DNA of 49,481 nucleotides from an uncultured Pelagibacteraceae bacterium (lineage in GTDB: Bacteria; Pseudomonadota; Alphaproteobacteria; Pelagibacterales; Pelagibacteraceae), in NCBI GenBank assembly GCA_902519625.1, contig CABYKS010000004.1, positions 1-49,481 of the forward strand. Reading direction: 5' to 3'. The notes under the pieces were generated by a model, which had not been told where the DNA came from, did no database searches, and worked only from the letters and a program-made list of their open reading frames with translations. Below, in pieces: positions 1 to 9,718 of the stretch. Positions within the stretch are counted from its first letter, which is position 1. Each line of letters opens with the position of its first letter. The position numbers were made by a program, and so were the translations under genes.

Positions 1-298
1 CGGCACCAACTTCTAAACCATGAATTCTTTCTTCAGCCTCACCCTTAGCTGTGAGTAAAATTATTGGGGTATATAATTTATCTTTATTCTCAATTGTAAA
101 TTCTAATCCACTTTTACCGGGCATCATTATGTCTAATACAATTAGATCAAATTTGATTGTGTCTACTTTTGTTTTTGCATCCTCAGCGCTAAATGCAGTT
201 GTGACTAAATAATTATTTTCATTTAAATACTGTTTTACTAGATCTCTAATTCTGTCATCATCGTCAACTACCAATATATGAGCTTTAAATTTTTTCAT
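1..298 (-). CDS. petR: Response regulator, OmpR/PhoB type, PetR-like (3' part missing)
   Basis: The 99 visible residues form a receiver domain that would take phosphate from a sensor kinase. Seen: the acidic pocket at Asp12-Asp13, the phospho-acceptor Asp56 in LIVLDIMMPG, the switch Thr83 and conserved Lys85 in LLTAKG. The DNA-binding domain would lie beyond the left edge, so the OmpR/PhoB assignment rests on receiver style and context. The ATG at 296-298 lies inside the end of the MarR-type gene (14 bp overlap), so the two are probably translated together. The PetP-PetR pairing known from Rhodobacter and other alphaproteobacteria suggests the name. The target genes cannot be inferred. Confidence 0.8.
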   Translation of the reverse strand, partial: MKKFKAHILVVDDDDRIRDLVKQYLNENNYLVTTAFSAEDAKTKVDTIKFDLIVLDIMMPGKSGLEFTIENKDKLYTPIILLTAKGEAEERIHGLEVGA

Positions 299-728
299 TA
301 ATTATTTTGTTTAATACATTATTAAAATTTATTACTTCTTTTGAACTTGAGGTAAGCAAGGCATTATAGATCCTCTTTTTCTGAATATCAAAAACTTCAT
401 CAAATAATTTTTTTCCTTTATCGTTTAAATAAACATGCTTAAGTCTTGTATCTTTTTTGTCTTTTTTAAAATCTATAACTTCTAATTTTATTAAATCTTT
501 AATGACTCTGTTCAAGCTTTGTTTTGTTATTTTTAGTTTTTTTAGAAGCTCAGATATGGTTATGCCATCATATAAAGAAATTAAATTAATAACCTTATGA
601 TGAGCTACCCCAATAGAATACTTATCCAGAACTTTTTTAGCGTCAGAAAAGGTTTCTCTGTAACTCATAGAGATTTTTTCGATGAATTCTTTTAATTGAT
701 CATCCTTTAAATATAAAAGTTCTTTCAT
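285..728 (-). CDS. petP: MarR-family transcriptional regulator, PetP-like
   Basis: A 147-residue winged-helix regulator. A helix-turn-helix is visible around residues 50-80 (LYDGITISELLKKLKITKQS followed by a recognition helix with LNRVIKDL), then the charged wing KKDTRLKHVYL at about 95-105 and a C-terminal dimerisation helix. The length is usual for MarR proteins. It is the first gene of a two-gene unit with the overlapping response regulator and is divergent from the aminotransferase gene at 806, with a 77 bp AT-rich gap between them. PetP-like is inferred from the neighbour. No ligand or redox cysteine is visible. Confidence 0.8.
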   Translation of the reverse strand: MKELLYLKDDQLKEFIEKISMSYRETFSDAKKVLDKYSIGVAHHKVINLISLYDGITISELLKKLKITKQSLNRVIKDLIKLEVIDFKKDKKDTRLKHVYLNDKGKKLFDEVFDIQKKRIYNALLTSSSKEVINFNNVLNKIINEKI

Positions 729-805
729 ATTGGTAAGTTATATTGACATATTCTACATACAAAGATATTTTTTTAAATAAATTAAATCTAAAAAATTAAA
801 TCTAA

Positions 806-1687
806 ATGACGCCTTACGATAAACGAGAAGGAAAAATCTGGTACAACAATGAGTTGGTTGAGTGGAATGATGTAAAATTACATGTTTTAAGTCATGGTCT
901 TCACTACGCTAGCTGTGTATTTGAAGGACTAAGAGTTTATGATGGGGAAATATTTAAATTAGAAGAACATACTAATAGACTTTTTCATTCAGCAAAAAGA
1001 ATGGATATTAAAATCCCTTATTCTGAAGAAGAAATTAATCAAGCTACTAAAAAAATTGTTTCAAATCAAAATGTTCAAAATGGATATATAAGACCATTTG
1101 CATGGAGAGGAAGTGAAATGATGGCCGTGTCTGCACAAAAAACAAAAATACATGTAGCAATAACGGCATGGGAATGGGGGACATATTTTGATCCAAAATT
1201 GAAAACCGAAGGAATAAAACTAAATATTTCAAATTGGAGAAGACCGGCACCCAATACAATTCCGTGGGATACTAAAGCTTCAGGATTATATATGATTTGT
1301 ACTCTTTCTAAACATGAGGCTGAAAGAGATGGCTACACAGATTCATTAATGCTTGACCACGAAGGAAATGTAGCTGAAGCAACTGGAGCAAATATTTTTT
1401 TTAAAGATAAAAATGGAGAATTACATACACCAATTCCTGATAGTTTTTTAGATGGAATAACAAGAAGAACTGTAATTGAAATAGCAAAATCAAAAAACAT
1501 TAAAGTTCATGAAAGAAAAATATCACCAAAAGAACTTTCAAGTTTTGTTGGATGTTTTTTAACCGGTACTGCAGCCGAGGTAACTCCAGTTTCTAAAATT
1601 CTTGAAAATGATTATAAAGTTTGTAATTTAATTTTAGATTTGTCTTCTAGTTATGAAAAGTTAGTTAGAAAAAAGAAAGCAGCTTAA
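806..1687 (+). CDS. ilvE: Branched-chain amino acid aminotransferase
   Basis: Class IV PLP-dependent transaminase for the last step of valine, leucine and isoleucine synthesis (or the first step of their breakdown), swapping an amino group with 2-oxoglutarate/glutamate in the cytoplasm. The 293 residues are typical of the family. Seen: HGLHYASCVFEGLR at about 30-43, the catalytic Lys157 in WDTKASG, and the phosphate and cofactor region VAEATGANIF at 189-198 with Glu191. A D-amino-acid aminotransferase of the same fold is less likely because the N-terminal block and length match IlvE. Its TAA interlocks with the stop of the convergent pgsA. Confidence 0.93.
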   Translation: MTPYDKREGKIWYNNELVEWNDVKLHVLSHGLHYASCVFEGLRVYDGEIFKLEEHTNRLFHSAKRMDIKIPYSEEEINQATKKIVSNQNVQNGYIRPFAWRGSEMMAVSAQKTKIHVAITAWEWGTYFDPKLKTEGIKLNISNWRRPAPNTIPWDTKASGLYMICTLSKHEAERDGYTDSLMLDHEGNVAEATGANIFFKDKNGELHTPIPDSFLDGITRRTVIEIAKSKNIKVHERKISPKELSSFVGCFLTGTAAEVTPVSKILENDYKVCNLILDLSSSYEKLVRKKKAA

Positions 1688-2262
1688 TTTTTCTCATCTT
1701 CAGATATTGCATGATCTATACCTTTTCTTAAATATTCATAACCAGTATATAAAGTAAGAAATGCAGATAGCCAAAGTAAAATTATACCAATAGTTTGAGC
1801 ATTGTAATCTTGAAAATTAATTATTTTATTTCCTGTTTCACCAGTTAATAAAACTGAAATTGCAATCATTTGCAAAAATGTTTTAGCTTTTGCAAGACTT
1901 GATACAGGAAGATTGATTTTACCTTTTGCTAAAAACTCTCTTAATCCAGAAATCAATATCTCTCTAGTTAAAATTATTATTGCAGCAATTACCTCATAAT
2001 TTTTTATTGTTCCATCCATTACTAACAAAATTAAAGCTGTTGCAACTATAATTTTATCTGCTATTGGATCTAACAATTCTCCTAATTTGGATTCTTCTTT
2101 ATACATTCTTGCCAATAAACCATCTAAAAAATCAGTGAATGAAGCTAAAACAAATAATATAAATGGTATTACATCACCATAAAACCCAGGCAAATAATAA
2201 GTAAAAACAAATATAGGAACAATTATAATCCTACCTATTGTTAAATAATTTGGAATTTTCAT
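1684..2262 (-). CDS. pgsA: CDP-diacylglycerol--glycerol-3-phosphate 3-phosphatidyltransferase
   Basis: Integral inner-membrane enzyme making phosphatidylglycerol-phosphate, the committed step to phosphatidylglycerol and cardiolipin. The CDP-alcohol phosphotransferase signature is complete: Asp47-Gly48, Ala51-Arg52, Gly61, Asp65 and Asp69, preceded by Asp44. Hydrophobic helices occur at about 10-25, 31-45, 72-88, 90-105 and 150-170. The length (192) is normal. It is the last gene of the uvrB-to-pgsA operon and its start overlaps the uvrC stop by 4 bp. Placement downstream of uvrC is common in proteobacteria. Confidence 0.93.
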   Translation of the reverse strand: MKIPNYLTIGRIIIVPIFVFTYYLPGFYGDVIPFILFVLASFTDFLDGLLARMYKEESKLGELLDPIADKIIVATALILLVMDGTIKNYEVIAAIIILTREILISGLREFLAKGKINLPVSSLAKAKTFLQMIAISVLLTGETGNKIINFQDYNAQTIGIILLWLSAFLTLYTGYEYLRKGIDHAISEDEKN

Positions 2263-4094
2263 TCGTGGAAAAAGTTATATATTTTTTTTGCAACTTTTTC
2301 TTCAACTCCTTCTACTGTTTTTATCTCATCCAAGCTTGCAGATTCAACTGCTCTTGCTGAGCCAAAATGATTTAATAATGCCCTTTTTCTCATAGATCCA
2401 ATTCCTTGAATTTGATCTAGAAGTGACCTTGTTATCCCTTTTTTCCTTTTTGCTCTATGTGCACTAATTGCAAATCTATGAGACTCGTCCCTTAGTCTTT
2501 GTAGAAAAAAAAGGGTAGGGTCATTTTTTTCAAATTTATAATCTTTGCCGTTATGAAAAAAAGTTTCATTCCCACTATTTCGGTATTTCCCTTTTGCAAT
2601 GGCTATAACCGGTATATCATGTAAACCTAGCTCATTCATAGTTTCTCTAGCTGATGAGTATTGTCCTTTACCTCCATCTATCATCACCAAATCTGGAAAT
2701 GAAAGAAAATTATCTTTCTCTTGAATTGCTCTTTTAAATCTTCTATTTAAAACTTCTCGCATCATTCCATAATCGTCTTGTTCATTATCTTTTTTCTTTA
2801 TATTAAATTTTCTATATCTTTTTTTAATAAACCCCTCATCTCCAAACGCAATTAAAGCTCCAACACTATTAGTTCCTTGAATATGACTATTATCATAAAC
2901 TTCAATAAGACTTATATTTGTTTCAAGATTAAACTTTCTTGAAACAGAATCAAATAGCTCTTTATTATTTTGACTTTCATAAAGTTTCCTATTCAAGCTA
3001 TCTTTTGCATTTTTAATTGCTTGGTTAATAACTTTTAATTTTGATCCTTTTTTTGCGACAGAAATGTTAATTTGCTTGCTCTCTTTTTTAGAAAGTGTTT
3101 TTTCAATTAAATTTTTTTCTTTAATATCTTCTGATAGTATTATTAAAGATGGAACACTTTTATTTTCATAAAATTGAGAAACAAAAGAATTTAAAATATT
3201 GCTCAATTTTTCATCTGGATCATGTTTTGGAAAAAAAGCTTGGTTACCCCAATTTTGTTTAGATCTATAAAAAAATACTTGTATACAAGTTTTACCTGAC
3301 TCTTTGTATCCGGCAATTACATCTGCTTCTACTAAGTTTGCCTCGTTAATTCTTTGAGATGACTGAATAATATTCAAAGCTTTAATTCTATCTCTCAATA
3401 TTACTGCTTTTTCAAAGTCTAAATTTTCACTTGCTTTTTCCATTTGATTTGAAAGATTTTTTTGTATTCTTCTTGATTTACCAGAAACAAACTCAATAGC
3501 ATCTTCAACAGAAATTTTATATTCTTCTTTTTTAATATAACCAACACATGGTCCAGAACATCTTTTTATTTGATATAAAATACATGGTCGTTCTCTATTT
3601 TTAAAAACAGTATCATCACAAACTCTTAAATGAAAAATTTTTTGGATCATTTTAATTGTCCAATTTGCTGAGCCTGCAGATGCAAATGGCCCAAAATAAA
3701 ATCCCTCTTTAGTTTTTTTGCCTCTATGTCTTTTTATTTGCGGCCATTTATCTTTGTTTCCTATAAAAATAAATGGAAAAGATTTATCATCTCTTAAAAG
3801 AATATTAAATTTGGGTTTAAATTTTTTTATTAAATTTGCCTCTAAGAGTAAGGCTTCACTTTCATTAGAGGTAGTTGTTATCTCAATTTTTTTAGTTTGA
3901 GATAACATTCTTTCTGTTCTTATTATATGATTTTTTTCTGCAATATAACTTTTTAACCTGTTTGGAAGATTTTTGGCTTTTCCAACATATAATATTTCGT
4001 TTTTTGAGTTGAGCATCCTATAGACACCAGGAAGCTTAGGTATTAATGGAAGTTCTTTTTTAATTGCTTCTTTTCCTAATTCAGAACTAATCAT
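2259..4094 (-). CDS. uvrC: Excinuclease ABC subunit C
   Basis: Makes both incisions around bulky DNA lesions in UvrABC nucleotide excision repair after UvrB has been loaded. Domains in order: GIY-YIG nuclease (LPGVYRML at 21-28, YVGKAKNL at 36-43), a cysteine-rich stretch around 158-185, a UVR coiled-coil that meets UvrB (about 210-245, [17 protein letters not shown]), the RNase H-like endonuclease domain ([11 protein letters not shown] and [13 protein letters not shown]) and tandem helix-hairpin-helix motifs at the C-terminus ([17 protein letters not shown]). The length of 611 is normal. It overlaps the FolB-like gene upstream by 8 bp and pgsA downstream by 4 bp. Its partner uvrB begins the same operon. 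Confidence 0.95.
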   Translation of the reverse strand: MISSELGKEAIKKELPLIPKLPGVYRMLNSKNEILYVGKAKNLPNRLKSYIAEKNHIIRTERMLSQTKKIEITTTSNESEALLLEANLIKKFKPKFNILLRDDKSFPFIFIGNKDKWPQIKRHRGKKTKEGFYFGPFASAGSANWTIKMIQKIFHLRVCDDTVFKNRERPCILYQIKRCSGPCVGYIKKEEYKISVEDAIEFVSGKSRRIQKNLSNQMEKASENLDFEKAVILRDRIKALNIIQSSQRINEANLVEADVIAGYKESGKTCIQVFFYRSKQNWGNQAFFPKHDPDEKLSNILNSFVSQFYENKSVPSLIILSEDIKEKNLIEKTLSKKESKQINISVAKKGSKLKVINQAIKNAKDSLNRKLYESQNNKELFDSVSRKFNLETNISLIEVYDNSHIQGTNSVGALIAFGDEGFIKKRYRKFNIKKKDNEQDDYGMMREVLNRRFKRAIQEKDNFLSFPDLVMIDGGKGQYSSARETMNELGLHDIPVIAIAKGKYRNSGNETFFHNGKDYKFEKNDPTLFFLQRLRDESHRFAISAHRAKRKKGITRSLLDQIQGIGSMRKRALLNHFGSARAVESASLDEIKTVEGVEEKVAKKIYNFFHE

Positions 4095-4506
4095 GACTTC
4101 TTTTTTTAGAAATTTGAATTCCTACTGACGAACAATCTTTCATTATTTCTAATTTTTCAATTTGAAGACTAATTTTATCAATTCTTTTATCTTTAAATAG
4201 TTCATCAAAAACGTCTTCAGCTAGTGTTTCTAGAAAGTTATAATGTTTATTTTTAACTAATTTTTTAATTAATCTTACAATTTTAGCGTAGTTTACAATT
4301 GATTTAATGTCTTTATCATTTGATGGCTTCTTGTCTTCATAGTTTACATCAAGAGTGAACTTTACTTTTTGATGTTTTTCTTTTTCGAAATCGAAATACC
4401 CAAGTTTTAAATCTAATATTAAATCTTTAATTAATACTTTTTTTTCATAATTAAATAAATTTTTTTTTCTATCTATTTTAACTATTTTAAGATTATTCTT
4501 TTTCAC
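4087..4506 (-). CDS. folB: Dihydroneopterin aldolase-like protein (FolB family)
   Basis: Probable tunnelling-fold pterin enzyme, expected to convert 7,8-dihydroneopterin to 6-hydroxymethyl-dihydropterin and glycolaldehyde in folate synthesis. Seen: [20 protein letters not shown] at 35-54 matches the family block around the catalytic Glu (Glu41). The second block is Asn72-Tyr73, then FLETLAE at 91-97, and a late Lys118. The usual KPxA motif after that lysine is replaced by KLEIM, so the call is less secure. It overlaps the pteridine reductase-like gene by 4 bp and uvrC by 8 bp. A FolX-like epimerase or a diverged paralogue is the alternative. Confidence 0.72.
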   Translation of the reverse strand: MKKNNLKIVKIDRKKNLFNYEKKVLIKDLILDLKLGYFDFEKEKHQKVKFTLDVNYEDKKPSNDKDIKSIVNYAKIVRLIKKLVKNKHYNFLETLAEDVFDELFKDKRIDKISLQIEKLEIMKDCSSVGIQISKKRSHD

Positions 4507-5258
4507 TCTTTACCTCTCATTATATCTGGTGTTTGCCAATTTAAATTTTGTCCACTATCAATAGCCAACACCTGTCCAGTAATAGACCTATTTTTTATAA
4601 AAAAGTCAACTGCGTTACAAATTTCTTCTACATCAACTTGTTTTTTAAGTGGAGTAGCCATGTACTGTTTCTTAAAATGTTTTTCTGTTTGTCTTTTATT
4701 TTTTATTGTTGGTCCAGGTGCAATTCCATTTACTCTTATATGGGGCGACAAGCTCATAGCACTTGTTTTTGTAAGAGTATAAAGTCCTGTTTTACTTATT
4801 GTATAAGAAAAAAAATATGGAGTTAGTTTAAAAACTCTTTGATCAATAATATTAATAATATTGTTATTTTTCCCTTTAATATTTTTTGCAAAGCCTTTGG
4901 ATAATAAAGCAGGAGTTCTAAGATTTGTTCTTAAATGACGACCCCAACTGGCAGTGCTAAAATTTTCAAGTTTATCGTTTTCAAATAAGGAAGCATTATT
5001 TATTAAGCAATCGAAATATTTTAATTTAAATTTAGCAAATTTCAAAATTTTATTTACATCTGTCTCTTTGCTTAAGTCTCCTTTAACAAGATAAACTTTA
5101 GTATGTTTTTTTGATAATTCTTTTTTTAATTTTTCTGCATTAGATTTAGATTTATTAAAGTGTATGACAATTTCTACTCCTCGCCCTGCAAGCCTTTTAG
5201 CTATAGCTGCTCCTATACGGGTGGCACCTCCGGTGATAATTATTTTATTTGCTTCCAC
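4503..5258 (-). CDS. SDR family pteridine reductase-like protein (FolM/PTR1 type)
   Basis: Short-chain dehydrogenase of 251 residues. Seen: nucleotide-binding [12 protein letters not shown] at 9-20, with an Arg in the loop that favours NADPH, then INNAS at 87-91 and catalytic YTISK at about 152-156. The usual active-site Ser before the Tyr is replaced by Asp in IINIIDQRV, a hallmark of Leishmania PTR1 and bacterial FolM, which reduce dihydrofolate or dihydrobiopterin. The neighbouring FolB-like gene (4 bp overlap) supports a folate or pterin role. It may provide dihydrofolate reductase activity, but that is inference. It overlaps the uvrB 3' end by 19 bp, so it is probably cotranscribed. Confidence 0.8.
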   Translation of the reverse strand: MEANKIIITGGATRIGAAIAKRLAGRGVEIVIHFNKSKSNAEKLKKELSKKHTKVYLVKGDLSKETDVNKILKFAKFKLKYFDCLINNASLFENDKLENFSTASWGRHLRTNLRTPALLSKGFAKNIKGKNNNIINIIDQRVFKLTPYFFSYTISKTGLYTLTKTSAMSLSPHIRVNGIAPGPTIKNKRQTEKHFKKQYMATPLKKQVDVEEICNAVDFFIKNRSITGQVLAIDSGQNLNWQTPDIMRGKE

Positions 5259-7411
5259 TTTTTCTTTCCTTTTTGTGCTCTAGTTCCAGGCATTCCCATC
5301 GTTGATCTTCCCTTAGGATAGAGTCTATTTTTTACATCGTACTGTCTTATTTTTGGATTTAAAGTAATTTCTAGTTCTGTGCTTTCTAGTTTTCTTATTT
5401 CATCTCTTATTTTTGCAGCTTCTTCAAATTCTAAATTTGATGCAGAATCTTTCATTTTTTTGTTCAATGCTTTTAAGTGTTTTTTTAGGTTTCCACCTAT
5501 ATTTGAGCCTTCACTAACTTTTACATAATCTTTTTCATAAACACTTTCTAAAATATCACTAATTTCTTTTTTTACTGTTTTTGCATCAATATTATTTTTT
5601 TTATTATAATTAAGCTGTATTTGTCTTCTTCTATCAGTTTCTTTGATTGCTTTTTTGATACTCTTGGTTTCTTTGTCAGCATATAGAATAACTTTTCCCT
5701 CAACATTTCTTGCGGCTCTTCCAATAGTTTGGATAAGTGAAGTTTCAGATCTTAAGAAACCTTCTTTATCAGCATCTAAAATACCAACCAAAGCACATTC
5801 TGGTATATCTAGTCCTTCTCTTAATAAATTTATTCCAACCAAAACATCAAACACTCCCATTCTTAAATCTCTCATGATTTCAATTCTTTCAAGAGTATCA
5901 ATGTCAGAGTGTAAGTATCTTACCTTTATTCCATTTTCATGAAGATATTCAGTCAAGTCTTCCGCCATTTTTTTTGTTAATGTTGTTACTAATACTCTAA
6001 AATTCTTCTCAACAACTTTTTTGCATTCATGCATTAAATCATCAACTTGGTTTTTTGCAGGTCTAATTTCTACATTTGGATCTATAAGACCAGTGGGTCT
6101 TATTACTTGATCAATAAATTTTCCTTTCGTCTGTTCTAACTCCCATGGTCCAGGAGTAGCAGAAACAAAAACTGTTTGAGTTCTCATCATATCCCATTCT
6201 TCAAATTTTAGAGGTCTATTATCCATACATGATGGAAGTCTAAATCCATATTCTGCAAGAGTGCTTTTTCTTGATCTATCTCCTTTAAACATTCCATTTA
6301 GCTGAGGGACTGTTACATGACATTCATCTACAAATACCAAAGTATTATCTGGAAAATATTCAAATAGAGTAGGAGGTGGTTCGCCTGGCTTTCTCCCAGA
6401 TAAAAATCTTGAGTAATTTTCAATTCCAGCACATGAACCAGTTGCTTCAATCATTTCTAAATCAAATTTTGTTCTCTCTTCTAGTCTTTGAGCTTCAAGC
6501 AATTTATTTTCGGCCTTATGTTTTTTTAAAGTTACTTCTAGCTCTTTTTTTATATTTATGATTGCTTGTTCTACTGTTGGTTTGGGAGTTATATAATGAC
6601 TATTTGCATAAATTTTAATTAAGTTTAATTCTCTAACTTGATCTCCAGTTAATGGATCAAATTCTTCGATTTTTTCTAATTTGTCACCAAACAAACTTAA
6701 TCGCCAAGCTCTATCTTCAAGATGAGAAGGAAAAATCTCAAGATATTCACCCCTAGCTCTAAAAGTTCCTCTATAAAAATTTTGATCATTTCTTTTATAT
6801 TGAAGAGCAACTAAAGATTTAATTATTTGTTCTCTGTTATAATCGTAGTTTTTTTGAAGTGTTAAAGTCATCTTGCTATATGCCTCAACTGATCCAAGGC
6901 CATAAATGCAAGATACGCTGGCAACGATTAAAACATCATCTCTCTCTAAAAGAGATCTTGTAGCCGAGTGTCTCATTCTATCTATCTGTTCGTTAATTGA
7001 AGCTTCTTTTTCGATATAAGTGTCTGATCTAGGAACATAAGCTTCAGGCGTATAATAATCGTAATAAGAAACAAAATATTCAACAGCATTGTCTGGAAAG
7101 AAACTCTTCATTTCACCGTAAAGCTGAGCTGCAAGTGTTTTATTTGGAGCTAAAATTAATGCTGGTCTGTTTGTTGCCTCAATCACCTTGGCCATAGTAA
7201 AGGTTTTTCCTGATCCCGTTACTCCAAGAAGAACTTGATTAAATTCTCCTTTATTGGCGCTTTGTACCAATTTTTTTATAGCTTCTGGTTGATCTCCAGC
7301 AGGTTTAAAATCAGATTTAATTTTGAATTTTTTACCACCTTCAAGTTTTCCACTAATTTTTGGATTTTTACTCTGAATATCTGTAATTAAATCTTGATAA
7401 GTATTTTCCAT
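5240..7411 (-). CDS. uvrB: Excinuclease ABC subunit B
   Basis: Damage-verifying helicase-like subunit of nucleotide excision repair, loaded by UvrA and then binding UvrC. Seen: Walker A GVTGSGKT at 63-70, the damage-clamping beta-hairpin region ([20 protein letters not shown]), helicase motif [12 protein letters not shown], motif [14 protein letters not shown], motif [11 protein letters not shown], and a C-terminal UVR motif ([16 protein letters not shown], about 655-675). An N-terminal extension of about 30 residues precedes the conserved [11 protein letters not shown]. Length 723. First gene of a five-gene minus-strand operon. A 36 bp gap separates its ATG from the divergent aminotransferase gene, so the two promoters must be very close together. 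Confidence 0.96.
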   Translation of the reverse strand: MENTYQDLITDIQSKNPKISGKLEGGKKFKIKSDFKPAGDQPEAIKKLVQSANKGEFNQVLLGVTGSGKTFTMAKVIEATNRPALILAPNKTLAAQLYGEMKSFFPDNAVEYFVSYYDYYTPEAYVPRSDTYIEKEASINEQIDRMRHSATRSLLERDDVLIVASVSCIYGLGSVEAYSKMTLTLQKNYDYNREQIIKSLVALQYKRNDQNFYRGTFRARGEYLEIFPSHLEDRAWRLSLFGDKLEKIEEFDPLTGDQVRELNLIKIYANSHYITPKPTVEQAIINIKKELEVTLKKHKAENKLLEAQRLEERTKFDLEMIEATGSCAGIENYSRFLSGRKPGEPPPTLFEYFPDNTLVFVDECHVTVPQLNGMFKGDRSRKSTLAEYGFRLPSCMDNRPLKFEEWDMMRTQTVFVSATPGPWELEQTKGKFIDQVIRPTGLIDPNVEIRPAKNQVDDLMHECKKVVEKNFRVLVTTLTKKMAEDLTEYLHENGIKVRYLHSDIDTLERIEIMRDLRMGVFDVLVGINLLREGLDIPECALVGILDADKEGFLRSETSLIQTIGRAARNVEGKVILYADKETKSIKKAIKETDRRRQIQLNYNKKNNIDAKTVKKEISDILESVYEKDYVKVSEGSNIGGNLKKHLKALNKKMKDSASNLEFEEAAKIRDEIRKLESTELEITLNPKIRQYDVKNRLYPKGRSTMGMPGTRAQKGKKKWKQIK

Positions 7412-7447
7412 ATATTAAACAACGTATTAGAATAATTTTATATTTCA

Positions 7448-8635
7448 ATGAGCATAATATCAGATAGTTTAAAAAGGATTAAACCATCACCCACTATTGC
7501 TGTTACTCAAAAAGCTAGAGAATTAAGAGCAGCAGGCAAAGATGTAATAGGGCTAGGTGCAGGTGAGCCAGATTTTGATACACCAAATAATATTAAGAAT
7601 GCTGCCATAAAAGCTATTAGGATGGGTGATACTAAATATACAGCAGTTGATGGAACTCCAGCTTTAAAAAAAGCAATAATTAAAAAATTTAAAAAAGAAA
7701 ATAATTTAAAGTATTCAAACGAGGAAATAACTGTAGGAACAGGCGGTAAACAAGTTCTTTACAATGCATTCATGGCAACCCTAAATAGAGGAGATGAAGT
7801 AATTATTCCAGCACCTTTCTGGGTTTCCTATCCCGATATGGTTCTATTAGCAGGTGGTAAACCAAAAATTGTTAAATGTAATGAGTCAGATAATTTTAAA
7901 TTAACACCACAAAAATTAAGGAAAGCAATTTCTAAAAAAACAAAGTGGTTAATATTAAATTCACCATCAAATCCTACAGGTGCAAGTTATACAAAAGCTG
8001 AGATAAAAAAATTATCTCAAGTATTAATTAAATATAAAAAAATTCAAATTTTAAGTGATGATATTTATGAGCATATTACATATGACAAGGCTAAGTTTTT
8101 CACTATCGCTCAAATATCTAGTTTGAAAAATAGAACTCTTACCATGAACGGTGTAAGTAAATCTTATGCTATGACAGGATGGAGAATAGGTTATGCGGGA
8201 GGACCAAAAGATATTATTAAAGCTATTCGTAAAGTTCAGTCTCAATCCACGTCAAACCCTTCTTCTATAAGCCAAGCGGCTGCTGTTGAAGCTTTAAACG
8301 GAACTCAGAAATTTATAAAAGTAAGATCTAAGGAATTTAAAAAAAGAAGAGATTTTATTGTTAAGAGCTTAAATGAAATTAAAGGAATTAATTGTTTAAC
8401 GCCTAATGGAGCATTTTATGTATTTCCAAGTTGCAAAGGTCTTTTGAATAGAAAAACTAAATTAAAAAAAGATACTGATTTTGTTCAAAAATTACTTGAA
8501 AAAGCAAATGTAGCAGTTGTGCAAGGCTCAGCTTTCGGATTAGAAGGTTATTTTAGAATTTCATATGCAACCTCAATGAAAAATTTAAAAAAAGCCATGG
8601 AAAGAATTAAATCTTTCTGTGAAAGCTTAAGTTAA
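7448..8635 (+). CDS. aspC: Class I aspartate aminotransferase (PLP)
   Basis: Interconverts aspartate and oxaloacetate using 2-oxoglutarate/glutamate; this subgroup often also accepts prephenate or other amino acids. 395 residues, the usual size of subgroup I-gamma enzymes. Seen: GAGEPDFDTP at 37-46, GTGGKQVLYNA at about 97-107, NSPSNPTG at 171-178, the PLP-binding Lys238 in GVSKSYAMTGWRIGY, and the substrate-carboxylate Arg in YFRISYA near the C-terminus. Substrate range cannot be fixed from sequence. The next gene starts 3 bp after the stop, so they are probably cotranscribed. Confidence 0.9.
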   Translation: MSIISDSLKRIKPSPTIAVTQKARELRAAGKDVIGLGAGEPDFDTPNNIKNAAIKAIRMGDTKYTAVDGTPALKKAIIKKFKKENNLKYSNEEITVGTGGKQVLYNAFMATLNRGDEVIIPAPFWVSYPDMVLLAGGKPKIVKCNESDNFKLTPQKLRKAISKKTKWLILNSPSNPTGASYTKAEIKKLSQVLIKYKKIQILSDDIYEHITYDKAKFFTIAQISSLKNRTLTMNGVSKSYAMTGWRIGYAGGPKDIIKAIRKVQSQSTSNPSSISQAAAVEALNGTQKFIKVRSKEFKKRRDFIVKSLNEIKGINCLTPNGAFYVFPSCKGLLNRKTKLKKDTDFVQKLLEKANVAVVQGSAFGLEGYFRISYATSMKNLKKAMERIKSFCESLS

Positions 8636-8638
8636 TTA

Positions 8639-9295
8639 ATGAAAACAGCCTTATTATTTGGCTCATCCGGATTAATTGGCGGACAACTACTCAATAACTT
8701 AATTCAAAATAATGATTATAATAAAATTAGGATATTTGTTCGTTCAGAGCCAGAGATCAAAGATTCAAAAATAGAAATAATTAAAACAGACTTTAATAAT
8801 TTAAAAAATCATGTTGAGGATATTAAAGGTGATGATTGTTTTTTTTGTATTGGAACAACAAAGCAAAATTCACCTGATAAAAACGAGTATAAAAGAATTG
8901 AGAGAGATATACCCGTTGAAATTGCCGAGATTGCAAAAGCAAATTCAGTTAATTCTTTTGTCTATGTTTCATCTGGTTTTGCAGATTCAAAAAATTCAGG
9001 GGCCTATTTGAGATACAAAGGCGAAGTTGAAGAGGAGCTAAAGAAATTAAATTTTACAAAACTTGGTATAATGAGACCCTCATTTTTATTGGGCAATAGA
9101 AAAGAAAAAAGATTTGGTGAGAAAATAGGTATATTTTTGTTTAAATTACTTTCACCTTTATTTCTAGGACCATTAAAAAAAATGAAACCAATTCACTCTG
9201 AGAAAGTTGCAAAAGTAATGATTAAAATTTCTAATGGTGACTTTAAACAGCATGTATTTGAGTCTAACGAAATAGCCGAAATTAGTAACTATTAA
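8639..9295 (+). CDS. NAD(P)-binding Rossmann protein, HTATIP2/TIP30-like
   Basis: 218-residue atypical short-chain dehydrogenase/epimerase-like protein. Seen: nucleotide-binding GSSGLIGG at 8-15, a central strand with FVYVSSGFA, and a YLRYKGEVE segment that gives the Tyr-x3-Lys pair of the catalytic site. The order and length fit the TIP30/YbjT-type NAD(P)H-binding group, whose bacterial substrates are largely unknown. Some relatives act with ubiquinone or as chaperone-like factors, so no reaction is proposed. It follows the aminotransferase gene by 3 bp. Its stop lies 4 bp from the end of the convergent membrane-protein gene. Confidence 0.75.
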   Translation: MKTALLFGSSGLIGGQLLNNLIQNNDYNKIRIFVRSEPEIKDSKIEIIKTDFNNLKNHVEDIKGDDCFFCIGTTKQNSPDKNEYKRIERDIPVEIAEIAKANSVNSFVYVSSGFADSKNSGAYLRYKGEVEEELKKLNFTKLGIMRPSFLLGNRKEKRFGEKIGIFLFKLLSPLFLGPLKKMKPIHSEKVAKVMIKISNGDFKQHVFESNEIAEISNY

Positions 9296-9299
9296 TTTT

Positions 9300-9713
9300 T
9301 TAAACTTTAAAATATTCTTTTATGTCTTTTTGAAACAATAAGTATATAGAAGAAATCTGTAACAAAGTATTTAAACTTAAAATGGATCTTACAGTTAAGG
9401 CATTAAATCCTATTTCTGGTATAGGTCCATAAGGAGCAGCAAAACTGACATCTATTGCCCCAATTAAATCAAATAGACCAACTGCATTCCATGACAGTAA
9501 CAGGCCCCATAAAATAGCACTTGGTTTTTTTATAATGTGGTAAACTAAAAATAAAGCAGTTATCCCGATAATAAAGTCACCAACAAAAGGAACTATCCAT
9601 TCAGATGGTGCAGAACGTTCGTTTTCAGTAAAAATCCAAAATAAAAACAAGCCTGATCCAACTGCTCTGAATGACATCCATCCAGTTACAAAAATAATCC
9701 AATTTAATTTCAT
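9300..9713 (-). CDS. Small four-helix membrane protein, unknown function
   Basis: 137 residues with about four hydrophobic helices: roughly 4-28 (WIIFVTGWMSFRAVGSGLFL), 42-62 (VGDFIIGITALFLVYHI), 66-86 (PSAILWGLLLSWNAVGLFDL) and 108-130. No catalytic or metal motif stands out and I do not recognise the family. It starts 5 bp after the trxB stop on the same strand, so cotranscription with thioredoxin reductase is likely, but no redox cysteines are present to link the functions. It converges with the Rossmann-protein gene. Confidence 0.7.
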   Translation of the reverse strand: MKLNWIIFVTGWMSFRAVGSGLFLFWIFTENERSAPSEWIVPFVGDFIIGITALFLVYHIIKKPSAILWGLLLSWNAVGLFDLIGAIDVSFAAPYGPIPEIGFNALTVRSILSLNTLLQISSIYLLFQKDIKEYFKV

Positions 9714-9718
9714 TTTTC

